A stretch of 64,000 bases of DNA from Bacilli bacterium. GTDB taxonomy: Bacteria > Bacillota_I > Bacilli_A > RF39 > UBA660. The DNA lies in the NCBI GenBank assembly GCA_017484205.1, contig JAFUTO010000010.1, positions 1 to 64,000 of the forward strand. The letters run 5' to 3'. A model generated the notes under the pieces. It was not told the origin of the DNA. It made no database searches and saw nothing but the letters and a program-made list of their open reading frames with translations. This document shows, one piece after another, positions 42,699 to 51,348 of this stretch (its first letter is position 1; every line of letters begins with the position of its first letter). Both the position numbers and the translations under genes were made by a program.

Positions 42699-42721
42699 TA
42701 CACTTATTTTTTTCTTTTATA

Positions 42722-42751
42722 TTGAATTTTATTACACTATTGTGATATGAT
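42722..42751 (+). promoter_or_regulatory. Promoter of the three-gene helical-protein operon
   Basis: -35 TTGAAT (42722-42727), 18-base spacer, -10 TATGAT (42746-42751) preceded by an extended-10 TGA. Confidence 0.65.
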
Positions 42752-42774
42752 AATAAAAGATAGAAGGTATGTTT

Positions 42775-43341
42775 ATGAATGAAATAAAAGTTGATAAATT
42801 AAAAGATGAAGTAGTAAAACTGAATAAATTAATTGATGACTATGAAGATAATTATCTTAATATGTACCACGAAATTATGAATTCTAACAGCGATTGGATT
42901 GACGGAAATTCAATAACATTCTTCTCAGAAAAAGATTTAGAAAAACAAAAAAGGGAGCTAGGTGTTGATGAGTTAAAAAATGTTAGCAATATATATCAAT
43001 ATATAGCTAGCAGTTACGAAACACTAGCAAATAATATAAAATATGATTTAGACAAAAAGAATACTATTAATAGTGAAATAAATGAATATATAAAAAAAAT
43101 TAATAGTATTATTAGAGATTATTCCAATTTAAGCACTAAATATGTTGATTCTTCAATTAGAATCGCAATAAATAACGAAATAACTAAACTAAGGAAGACT
43201 AAGTCTAAAGCAAAAATATTGAGAAATACATTAGAAGAAATTTTTAATAACATTGAGGAAATAGAAAAGAATGTGAATAGTAAAATATCTCAAATAAAAA
43301 TCGATATTATTACACAAAATAATCCAGAAAGGTTTTATTGA
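42775..43341 (+). CDS. T7SS-associated helical protein with WxG-like turn
   Basis: The 188-residue protein is predicted almost entirely helical. The N-terminal half reads as a WXG100-like hairpin: a helix (KLKDEVVKLNKLIDDYEDNY), a turn with W(I)DG (NSDWIDGNSITFF) and a second helix ending SSYETLANNIKYD. A long coiled coil follows. It resembles in style, not in clear sequence, the small helical proteins (YwqH/DUF5082, Lap1/Lap2) that accompany LXG substrates of T7SSb. AGAAGG supports the ATG at 42775 over the one at 42769. Confidence 0.7.
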   Translation: MNEIKVDKLKDEVVKLNKLIDDYEDNYLNMYHEIMNSNSDWIDGNSITFFSEKDLEKQKRELGVDELKNVSNIYQYIASSYETLANNIKYDLDKKNTINSEINEYIKKINSIIRDYSNLSTKYVDSSIRIAINNEITKLRKTKSKAKILRNTLEEIFNNIEEIEKNVNSKISQIKIDIITQNNPERFY

Positions 43342-43343
43342 TT

Positions 43344-43634
43344 ATGGCACAAATAAATAGAAGTAATTTAGAAAGTTTAATACAAAAATTAAATATGTAT
43401 AAGGAAGAAGAAAGTATTAATTTTGAAAGTATTAATAGTGAATTAAGTATATTAAATAGTTACTATAAAACTAAAAATAGCAGTAACTTAGAAAATATTA
43501 AAACTGAAATATCAAACAAAAATAACACGATTAACACTAATAACAACAATAATATAAATGTATTTAACAATATAATTATGAAGTATATATCTACAGCTAG
43601 AGATGTAGCTAATGATTTTGATAATATTGTATAG
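43344..43634 (+). CDS. T7SS-associated small helical protein (96 aa)
   Basis: Helical, Asn/Ser/Ile-rich protein with an N-terminal helix (RSNLESLIQKLNMYKEEE), an Asn-rich turn around position 70 and a C-terminal helix (VFNNIIMKYISTARDVAN). About 100 residues and two helices fit the general WXG100 size class, but no WxG is present. The start may instead be the TTG at 43338, which has AAAGG at better spacing and overlaps the upstream stop; ATG 43344 is 11 bases from it. Either way it is coupled to the previous gene. Confidence 0.65.
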   Translation: MAQINRSNLESLIQKLNMYKEEESINFESINSELSILNSYYKTKNSSNLENIKTEISNKNNTINTNNNNNINVFNNIIMKYISTARDVANDFDNIV

Positions 43635-43644
43635 GAGTGATTAG

Positions 43645-43905
43645 ATGAGTATCGATGAAGAAAAAGAACTAGAAGAAAAAAAAGATCGTGAATATAGGGC
43701 TTTAGAATCAGATCTTAAAAATATAAAAACAAAGATAATAAATTCAAATAATAGATTAACTAGTATCAAAAACGATATTGAAGATGGCCTTTTACTAAAT
43801 GATAATATTGCTGAAGAGGAATTAATCAACAATTTAATTGAAAGAGGTTCAAATTTAGTAACAGGAATTGAATCAATAATACGTCAAGTTTCGTCTAATA
43901 TTTAA
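43645..43905 (+). CDS. T7SS-associated small coiled-coil protein (86 aa)
   Basis: The protein opens with a strongly charged coiled coil (DEEKELEEKKDREYRALES), then KIINSNNRLTSIKNDIEDG and a closing helix. Length and charge pattern recall the YwqH/DUF5082 companions of LXG toxins, a likeness I cannot confirm by sequence. GGAGTG precedes the ATG, ten bases after the previous stop. It is the third gene in the operon and is followed by a terminator. Confidence 0.68.
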   Translation: MSIDEEKELEEKKDREYRALESDLKNIKTKIINSNNRLTSIKNDIEDGLLLNDNIAEEELINNLIERGSNLVTGIESIIRQVSSNI

Positions 43906-43933
43906 AAAAAATGTAAATATTTTACATTTTTTC
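43904..43933 (+). terminator. Terminator
   Basis: AAAATGTAAA/TTTACATTTT stem with a TTTTTTC tail; closes the three-gene operon. Confidence 0.85.
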
Positions 43934-43962
43934 TTTATTCTGTCAAAAGTTTATGTTATACT
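43934..43962 (+). promoter_or_regulatory. Extended -10 promoter of the WXG100-like gene
   Basis: -10 TATACT (43957-43962) preceded by TGT, with only a weak -35 TTTATT (43934-43939) at 17 bases. The extended -10 probably compensates. Confidence 0.6.
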
Positions 43963-43989
43963 AATAATAGAAAGGTGGGTAATAGATAA

Positions 43990-44634
43990 ATGCAAAATGG
44001 TATGATTGGATTTGATCCAGAAGTAGTTAGCAAATCTATTAATGCAGTTAAAGAAGCATATAGTAGTTATAATCAAGCAATGAATATTGATTTACAATCA
44101 AAATTTGTTGGAAAAATGGCAGAAGGTTGGGCTTGTAATCAAGCTATTCAATTCTTTAATACATATAAGAGCGGAATAGATGGATTATTCTCAGCTGCTG
44201 ATAGAACTTTTAGAAGTGTTATTCAAACAATGAATGATGGTGCTAGAAGTTGGGCTAATAAAACAAATACAACTTATTCAGATATTCAACCTAATGAAAC
44301 TACAAATAATTGTGATGTTTCATTAATTAGAGAAAATATTAATGGAGTAAGAGGTATTGATCCTAGTATTTCTAGTGAAGCTATTTCAAACCTAAATACT
44401 TGTGTTTCTAATGCAAGTGGTGCACTTTCTAACGCTGTTTCTGCAGTTCAAAATTGTGGTTTCATCGGTGGAGATCAATCTGCTAACTTAATTGCTTCAT
44501 TAAATAAAATCAATCAAGATTTAACTAATGTTATTAATGATACAAACTCTTCATTAAAAACTGCAATTGATTCAACTAATGAACAATACGCTCAAATTAG
44601 TGCTAGTACTGCTCAAAGCTTTACAGCTCAATAA
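43990..44634 (+). CDS. WXG100-like T7SS protein, double length
   Basis: The 214-residue protein has a WXG100-like first half: helix (VVSKSINAVKEAYSSYNQAM), turn GWACNQAIQFF with Trp47 in the place of WxG, and a second helix (IDGLFSAADRTFRSVIQTMN). The second half (about 110-214) is again two helices around a Gly-rich turn (NCGFIGGDQSANLI), so it may be a fused second module. It lacks a signal peptide and ends ASTAQSFTAQ. It is the best candidate for the EsxA-type core substrate. AAAGGTGGG lies 11 bases before the ATG. Confidence 0.8.
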   Translation: MQNGMIGFDPEVVSKSINAVKEAYSSYNQAMNIDLQSKFVGKMAEGWACNQAIQFFNTYKSGIDGLFSAADRTFRSVIQTMNDGARSWANKTNTTYSDIQPNETTNNCDVSLIRENINGVRGIDPSISSEAISNLNTCVSNASGALSNAVSAVQNCGFIGGDQSANLIASLNKINQDLTNVINDTNSSLKTAIDSTNEQYAQISASTAQSFTAQ

Positions 44635-44635
44635 A

Positions 44636-44676
44636 AAAATAAAACAGGTGAGTTAATTACTCATCTGTTTTTGTTT
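44636..44676. terminator. Bidirectional terminator at the centre of the T7SS island
   Basis: AAACAGGTGAGT/ACTCATCTGTTT stem with U-runs on both sides, between converging WXG100-like and yukD-like genes. Confidence 0.87.
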
Positions 44677-44931
44677 TGTTAATAATACTAATTCAGTTCC
44701 ATTACGAATATCAGTATTAATAATAATATCGTTATTATCATATATTTGACCTGTTATTTTATTAAGTATAATAAAATCTAAATCGTTACGTGGAGCTATA
44801 TATTCAATATCTGAGATACATTTTGAAAACATAGCTTTAATTTTCCACATAACTTCATTAACTGGTATAAAGACATCATATGTTTCGTCTAAATCTGGTA
44901 CTACCAACTTTATTAACACTTTATTCTTCAT
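44653..44931 (-). CDS. esaB: YukD/EsaB-like ubiquitin-fold T7SS protein
   Basis: The 92-residue protein reads as a beta-grasp ubiquitin-like domain: VLIKLVVPDLDETYDVFIPV strands, a helix (WKIKAMFSKCISDIEYI) and FIILNKITGQIYDNNDII followed by DIRNGTELVLL, the pattern of YukD/EsaB. Such proteins regulate or assemble T7SSb. GGTGAT supports the ATG at 44931, which overlaps the 3' end of essC by 11 bases; the two are cotranscribed and probably coupled. Confidence 0.85.
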   Translation of the reverse strand: MKNKVLIKLVVPDLDETYDVFIPVNEVMWKIKAMFSKCISDIEYIAPRNDLDFIILNKITGQIYDNNDIIINTDIRNGTELVLLTKQKQMSN

Positions 44932-47900
44932 AAGTATCACCATCTTTTGATATAAAATCTATAAATTTAGTAAGTTCTGCACTACCTTCAGTTAGGACAT
45001 AACCCATATCATTTTTATAGTCTTGTAACATTTCCTTATTAATAGTAGATGAATGTAAGAATGATTGATCCCCAAATCCCTTACCTATCCATATACCATC
45101 ATTCAAATTAAATGTACCATTCCACCATGGTTCGAAATTGAAACCTTTTAATTTATTAACATCATCAATTACAACTAAAGTCATTTTTTCATATGATTTA
45201 ATTGCATCAACTAAATCTTTCATTTTTTCCGTTGTTATTTCATTGACAAATTTTTGTAATCCATAAATAACAATAGCTCCTGTAACATCAGCATTAATTT
45301 CCTTTTGCTTTTTGATGTAATTAATTATTGTATCTATAACATTTTTAGTATCAGTATAATAGTTCTGATATACATTCTTATCAAGTTCTAATGCAGAAGC
45401 TGGGTCAAATATCATAAGAGCAAATTTACTAATATTTTTCATTTCCTGAATTAAACTTTTTACAAATTTTATTGTATTTATTGCCCTATTAGATGCAATA
45501 ATGTTACCTATAGATAATGTATAGTCAACAGTAATGACATCTAAGTTCTTTTTGGATATACCAATTGGAAGATTATTTAATGATATTTGAACTTCATTAA
45601 TATCGTCCATTCTTACTATATCTGGTAATACAGGAATCTTCTTAGCATGAGTTTGATTAACATTCTTTTGTGCCTCAATAAATTTAGATATATACTCGTT
45701 TTCATCTACTGTTTCGTCAACTATACTAGCTACTTGGAATTCATGTAAAACATTATCCTCTTTAAAGATTCCACGTCCTGCAAATTCTTTTGGAGCATTC
45801 TTTAATCTAACATTAAACACTTGTGTATAATCTGATATATCTTTTAATCTAAAAGCATAGAAATTAGTAAAGTTTTGGCTAAATTTAGCAGGTACACTAT
45901 TAGTGGCATTACCAGTTACTATAAAGACTATACCATATCTTGTAGAATCTCTCATTAATTCTGGTAATTCATCATATAAATGTTGATTAGAATCATATAT
46001 AGAATCAAAGTTATTTAGTATTACTGTAATTACTGGTAATTCATTTCCACCTTTGATATAGTTGATATATTCACCACCATAATTAACAAATAATTTTTTT
46101 CTATTAGAAACTTCTTCTTTTAATAGTTTTAATAAATTAGTTAATTTTTCATCTTCACCACTAAATACCATACCGCCTACTTGAGGAAGTGAACTAAATT
46201 TTCTTACAGATTCAGAACCATAATCAACTATATAATAATTAATAATTCTAGCGCTATAATTTAATGATGTTTGATATATTAATGTATTTAATAATAATTC
46301 ACGTGACTCACCATCATTACCATATATAATGGTATTTCCGTCCTCTAAGTAATTATACACAACAGGACCTTGCTTTTGCATTTCTGGAGCATCGTATTCA
46401 CCTAATAAACAGAATATACCATTATTTACATCCATCCTGTATTTACTTGTAACATAATCCAATGTAATAGTATCAGATATACTAGGCAACCATAAAGTTC
46501 TACTTCTAACATTTTCTTGATTAGCAACATCAATAATATGTTTAAGTATCGCTGTTATTTGTTCACCTTCTGCACTCACCTTATTTCTATTACCCTCTTG
46601 GATTGACTTAATTACATCTCCACAATTATCAATAAAATTAATTGAATTATCTACTTGTTTAATTATTTTATCAGATGGGTAATATGCAGCTCCACACCAT
46701 GCAGACTGTCCTAATGCATAATATTCATCATATCCGACTTGTAGATAGAATCTACCTGTTTGTTTTATTTCTGCTGCATCAGTTTTCTTAAGCATTTCTC
46801 TACTATCACTAGCGTCTTGTACTTTTAAACATACTCTAAATTTAGTATTTGACCATATTTGATCATTTACAACACCACTTGGTTTTTGTGTAGCCAGAAT
46901 CAAGTGAACACCTAAAGATCTACCAATTCTTGCTGTACTAATTAAACTATCCATAAAATCAGGTTGTTGACTTTTTAACTCTGCAAATTCATCACATATT
47001 ATAAATAAATGTGGAATTGGAGTTTTAATCTTACCTTCTCTATACAAACTTTGATATTTATATATATCAATTGTACTTTCGCCTAACGCATCTCTTTCTT
47101 GATTAAACAATTTTTGACGACGTTCTAATTCACTATTAATTGATACTAAAGTTCTATCCATTTCTGCTTTATCTAAGTTAGTGATAGTACCAGCTAAGTG
47201 CGGTAATACCATTCCAGTTGCTCTATTTTCAAAAGCACCAGCAAGTCCTCCACCTTTATAATCAATTAAGATAAATGATACTTCATCTGGGCTATAGTTA
47301 ATTGCCATAGATAGTATATATGTAATTATAAATTCTGATTTACCTGAACCGGTCATACCGGCAATTAAACCGTGTGGTCCATGTGCTTTTTCATGTAAAT
47401 CCAAATACATTAAGTTACCTTGTGAATCTACGCCTATTTCTGCTCTTAATGTCCTTGTTGGGTCATTACTTCTCCATCTACTTAAAATGTTTAGTTGTTC
47501 AACTTTACCTATTTCTTCCATTTCTAAGAAAGTTATTGAATTAGGCAATTCCCTAGATTCACTTTCTAATTCTACTGGAATATTAGCAAGATTTCTTGCA
47601 ACTGACATCATATCCAAAGTAGGATGGTCCTCATTCATGAAATCATTTTGTCTTTGGTCTTCAAAAGCATTCAACAATACATTAGATTTATTAGGACCTA
47701 TATTAATAAAATTATCACACTTACTTGGTAATTCGCCCAAACTATTTTCTAAGAATACAACATTGAAACCAATATTGATATTAGCTTCTGATATAATATT
47801 AATCAAATCATAGTATTTCAACTTCGCATAGTCATCAACAATAATAAAATAATGAGGTTTAGTAATATTTCCACCAGATTCGGCGATTTGTAAACGTTGC

Positions 47901-49465
47901 ATAGCAATACTACTTAATACATCAGAAACTCTTTTTGTATCTTCATTGCTAGTAGCAAAGAATCTAAATGATTTTGAATTATTAAATGTATGATTTATAT
48001 ATTTTAAATATTCAAAATGTTGTTCATTTATTTCATTAGTAAATACAACTATTTTTAAATCATCATAAGTATAAAACGAAATCAATTGTAATATAACACT
48101 ATTAATGAAATTCATCGCATTTTTATGATCACCCATTATTGATGTTAAAATATTATTATTAAATGAATATCCTATTGGCACTTGATCTAGATATTGATGC
48201 GATAAAAGCATATCATCAGCTTTTTTCTTTAGTTCATTTTCTTCAATAGTAAATCCCTCTTCTGGATATTGTATTTCCGCATGTAATTGTTCCCTACCTA
48301 GACCTAATCTAGCAACTAAAACATCATTTTGGTCTAATCTTTTACTCCAAAATTCTATACCCTTTGTTTGAATGTTTTTAACACACTCTTCAACCGTTAT
48401 TAAGTTTTCTAATAAAATAGTTGACTGTAATTTTGCAAGGTCTTCTATTTCTTCTTGTTTTTGACTTAAGTATTTATTATATTTTTGAGTTAATTGTTTT
48501 TTCTTCTTTTCTTTTAATTTTCTATTATAATAATTCATTAACATAGGCCAAAAAACCATTGAAATAATCATTATCAAGCTTGTTAATAGTTGAGGCCATG
48601 AATCACTAAACTTTATAGTTCCTCTAGTTATTTGAGTCATTATATTAAGCAATGTTAAACCGGAAGTGGCACCCATTGTGATCATTGGTCCTAAAGTAAG
48701 AATCAATGGTAAATCCTCAGCAGTACCACCAGTAGGTGGTTTATCAAATCTAACTTTTGATACTTCTATTTTTCTTCTTAAACGAGGTGATTTATTGAAA
48801 TAATCCTCTTTTTTATATAAATCTATATCTTTTATTTCTATCTTTTGAACAGGATTTGGTGTTGGGAATAAATAATCATTTAATTCAATTATACCATAAG
48901 ATACATTATTAATATTTCCGCTTATTAGTACTAAATCATTTATTATAGATATTCTTAAACCATAAATTTCAATTGTATCCCCACTGTTCATTTCACTTTC
49001 CTGAGTCACCATAAGATTTTTGTTTATATATACTGGGGTATTTCCATGTTTTACCACATATTTATTACCATTTTTAGATATAGTCACACTTAATTCTTTA
49101 AGATATGGACATGTATATCTAATAGAGGCATTGCCATTATTAGAAATAGTAAGATCTGTTTTAAAAGCATAATTTAACTTTAATACACTATTAAAAACCC
49201 TGTTACTAGTATAAATTAAATAATTTACATTATCTCTTACTAAAATATAAAAATTATTAGGTAATAATTCTACCTTATCTACATATGCACCATTAACATT
49301 TATCTTTACATCTTCAGTTTGATGTAATATCCATTTTCCTTCAACAGCATCAATATTTATTAATTTACTATCGACATTTGACCAATCAAAAGAAAAACTA
49401 CCTGAAATGTCTGTTGGTAATTTAAATTTAACTATCTCACTTTGCAAATATAATAATATATTCAT
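44921..49465 (-). CDS. essC: EssC/YukBA-type T7SS ATPase
   Basis: The 1514-residue motor of a T7SSb. The N-terminal 195 residues are two FHA-like beta domains; two membrane helices follow (about 252-277 and 289-311). FtsK/SpoIIIE domain 1 has intact Walker A GMTGSGKSE (703-711) and Walker B HLFIICDEFAEL (819-830), plus RIGRSLGVHLILATQKPSG. Domains 2 and 3 are degenerate (YGNDGESREL near 1048-1057, then GNIIASNRAINT), without a usable P-loop, as is common in EssC for domain 3. AGGTG and an extended -10 (TGTTATAAT) lie upstream. EssA, EssB and EsaA are not adjacent. Confidence 0.95.
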   Translation of the reverse strand: MNILLYLQSEIVKFKLPTDISGSFSFDWSNVDSKLINIDAVEGKWILHQTEDVKINVNGAYVDKVELLPNNFYILVRDNVNYLIYTSNRVFNSVLKLNYAFKTDLTISNNGNASIRYTCPYLKELSVTISKNGNKYVVKHGNTPVYINKNLMVTQESEMNSGDTIEIYGLRISIINDLVLISGNINNVSYGIIELNDYLFPTPNPVQKIEIKDIDLYKKEDYFNKSPRLRRKIEVSKVRFDKPPTGGTAEDLPLILTLGPMITMGATSGLTLLNIMTQITRGTIKFSDSWPQLLTSLIMIISMVFWPMLMNYYNRKLKEKKKKQLTQKYNKYLSQKQEEIEDLAKLQSTILLENLITVEECVKNIQTKGIEFWSKRLDQNDVLVARLGLGREQLHAEIQYPEEGFTIEENELKKKADDMLLSHQYLDQVPIGYSFNNNILTSIMGDHKNAMNFINSVILQLISFYTYDDLKIVVFTNEINEQHFEYLKYINHTFNNSKSFRFFATSNEDTKRVSDVLSSIAMQRLQIAESGGNITKPHYFIIVDDYAKLKYYDLINIISEANINIGFNVVFLENSLGELPSKCDNFINIGPNKSNVLLNAFEDQRQNDFMNEDHPTLDMMSVARNLANIPVELESESRELPNSITFLEMEEIGKVEQLNILSRWRSNDPTRTLRAEIGVDSQGNLMYLDLHEKAHGPHGLIAGMTGSGKSEFIITYILSMAINYSPDEVSFILIDYKGGGLAGAFENRATGMVLPHLAGTITNLDKAEMDRTLVSINSELERRQKLFNQERDALGESTIDIYKYQSLYREGKIKTPIPHLFIICDEFAELKSQQPDFMDSLISTARIGRSLGVHLILATQKPSGVVNDQIWSNTKFRVCLKVQDASDSREMLKKTDAAEIKQTGRFYLQVGYDEYYALGQSAWCGAAYYPSDKIIKQVDNSINFIDNCGDVIKSIQEGNRNKVSAEGEQITAILKHIIDVANQENVRSRTLWLPSISDTITLDYVTSKYRMDVNNGIFCLLGEYDAPEMQKQGPVVYNYLEDGNTIIYGNDGESRELLLNTLIYQTSLNYSARIINYYIVDYGSESVRKFSSLPQVGGMVFSGEDEKLTNLLKLLKEEVSNRKKLFVNYGGEYINYIKGGNELPVITVILNNFDSIYDSNQHLYDELPELMRDSTRYGIVFIVTGNATNSVPAKFSQNFTNFYAFRLKDISDYTQVFNVRLKNAPKEFAGRGIFKEDNVLHEFQVASIVDETVDENEYISKFIEAQKNVNQTHAKKIPVLPDIVRMDDINEVQISLNNLPIGISKKNLDVITVDYTLSIGNIIASNRAINTIKFVKSLIQEMKNISKFALMIFDPASALELDKNVYQNYYTDTKNVIDTIINYIKKQKEINADVTGAIVIYGLQKFVNEITTEKMKDLVDAIKSYEKMTLVVIDDVNKLKGFNFEPWWNGTFNLNDGIWIGKGFGDQSFLHSSTINKEMLQDYKNDMGYVLTEGSAELTKFIDFISKDGDTYEE

Positions 49466-49508
49466 TAGCCAACACCTACTATAGATAATTATAACATAAA
49501 AACGTGTA

Positions 49509-49538
49509 TAAAAAAAGATGATTTAACTCATCTTTTTA
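49509..49538 (-). terminator. Terminator
   Basis: AAAGATGA/TCATCTTT stem with TTTTTTTA on the minus strand, after the frameshifted gene and just before the essC promoter. Confidence 0.83.
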
Positions 49539-50499
49539 TAATAAACTACCTTTATTATCTACTGAAACTACTTTTGAAGTAGAATCCCATGGCAAATTGT
49601 AACCATTGCTAGAAGACGGATTACCATAATCTTTATAGTATGCACTGGCAACTTCCCACTCTACAACATTTACTTGGCCTTTTGAAGTGTGACCATATGT
49701 CGACCAGTTTTCATCATGAGAACTCTTAGCATCCGCTATAATACAAGGTATAGTTGTACCATCTTTTAAATTAACATCTATTAAATCTCCAGATTTTCCT
49801 AATGTTGTAGTTGTTGCGATTAGATATCTTTTTTTCACCATTAACATCTATTGTTGCAATACCATGATCAAAAGATTGACCTTGTGAATTCCATATATCA
49901 GCTACTGCACGTTGACCAGTTCCCTTATTCCACTTACTAAAAAATTTATCATATTCTGTTACGGTATAATACTGACCTCTATCATCTTTAATTGGAATAG
50001 TTGTAGCTTCACCATTATCTATTGATATTGATTTAATTGATGGTTTTGTAGTTGTGGCTACTGTGTTAGATGCAGTACTAGAAACAGATGGTGTAGTATT
50101 AGATGATGCTGTAGTAGATGTTGATTTAGTTTCTACTTTCTTAGTATTTTTATTCGCTGCTATTTCATCAGCATAATATGAAGGATCATCTAAATCCTCT
50201 TTTGTGCTTTGTTTATTTGTTGTAGTATTTTCTAATGTTTTAATTGGCTTATTTGCATCAGTATCTACAAGTTTTATATACCCCATTTTAGTGGCACCTT
50301 TCATATCACTTGAACCAGGGGCAGCTTCGTAAACAGCACCAGTTTCTTCATCAAAAAATAATTCTGAGCCATTATCTCCCCAATATTCTTGGTATTTTTC
50401 TGAAACAGCGTAACTATTACTTCCTGATTGTGCATCTTGAGCATTTTTATACACATTATTAAAATCAATTTTTGATTTATCTATTTGAACAATTCCCAT
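49536..50499 (-). pseudogene. Second candidate T7SS substrate, split by a frameshift at an A7 tract
   Basis: Two overlapping frames form one gene. Frame one (50499 down to 49771) begins with the same 79-residue module as the 41434-42669 product, then a Ser/Thr/Asn/Lys linker and a C-terminal domain start (TIPIKDDRGQYYTVTEYDKF, FDHGIATIDVNGE). After the run GAAAAAAAG near 49834-49842 it loses meaning within 13 codons; the correct continuation (YLIATTTTLGKSGDLIDV, CIIADAKSSHDENWSTYGH, VNVVEWEV) lies in the other frame to 49536. Removing one A restores a protein of about 308 residues. Cause: decay, slippage-based switching, or a sequencing error. Confidence 0.8.
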
Positions 50500-50611
50500 A
50501 TATAAACCTCCTATTTTAATTATAAAGTTTTATTTAGCTAAAAACAATACTTTTTATTATTAGTTTACAAAATTCTACATTATTATTATGCCCAAATTAG
50601 CATTTTATATT

Positions 50612-50640
50612 AAAAAAAGTTCCATTTACTGAAACTTTTT
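50612..50640 (-). terminator. Terminator
   Basis: AAAGTT/AACTTT-type stem with two-base imperfection and TTTTTTTAA on the minus strand, past the XRE gene stop. Confidence 0.65.
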
Positions 50641-50647
50641 ATATAAA

Positions 50648-51256
50648 TTATTTAGACATAACTTTTTTAGACCAAGTTCTTTTATTACATTTTGGACATT
50701 TTAAATATCTAGTTGTTGACATATGTGGAGCAATTAATGCTTTTAGATAAGTAGTAGTAAATCTATGATGACATTTCTTACATTCATAATATCCTGCATC
50801 AACTTCTAACTTAAGAGCATAGAAACATACTAATAGAGCAAATACAGTTGATGTAGATATTACTATTCCAAGTACAGGTCCTTCTTCTAATGTTAAACTT
50901 GCTAACATCATTATGCTTATATAAAACACAAATACTGTTATTAATAATATCCACATATTAGCCATCATTTTTTCATTTTTTAACTCCTCTTGTTTAGCTA
51001 GTTCCAATAATAATTCATCTGTCTTTTTACTATAATCTTTCATATTAATCTTTTCCCCATTTAAAAGTTCATTAACATTAATATCTAATATATTACATAA
51101 GTCTAACATTTTGGATGCATCAGGAAGCGATAAACCTCTTTCCCATTTTGATACAGCCCTATCAGTGACATATAATTTCTCTGCTAATTGTTCTTGAGTA
51201 ATCTTTTTCTCTTTTCTACAATTAGAAATAAATCTTCCAATTTTAATTAAATCCAT
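50648..51256 (-). CDS. XRE-family regulator with two membrane helices and a zinc ribbon
   Basis: The 202-residue protein has an N-terminal HTH (KITQEQLAEKLYVTDRAVSKWERG, in part; about 17-42), a linker, two membrane segments (about 102-120 and 127-147) and a zinc-ribbon tail with two CxxC pairs (YECKKCHHRF and KCPKCNKRTW). Such membrane-tethered Xre proteins are frequent in gut Bacillota and may sense envelope signals. GAAGGGAGA precedes the ATG. A paralogue lacking the ribbon lies 90 bases upstream. Confidence 0.87.
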   Translation of the reverse strand: MDLIKIGRFISNCRKEKKITQEQLAEKLYVTDRAVSKWERGLSLPDASKMLDLCNILDINVNELLNGEKINMKDYSKKTDELLLELAKQEELKNEKMMANMWILLITVFVFYISIMMLASLTLEEGPVLGIVISTSTVFALLVCFYALKLEVDAGYYECKKCHHRFTTTYLKALIAPHMSTTRYLKCPKCNKRTWSKKVMSK

Positions 51257-51348
51257 GAACTTTTCTCTCCCTTCATGACTTAAGTATACTTTAGAAATCT
51301 TAAAATATACACATACTGATGGTTGAGTTTTAAATTAAATGTGAAAAC

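Noticed and set aside
49834-49842. A AAA AAG as a programmed -1 frameshift site in the split module gene
   Set aside because: The heptamer is in the right register, but a -1 shift leads to a stop after two codons. The productive frame needs a +1 shift or loss of one A, so canonical -1 frameshifting does not rescue the protein.
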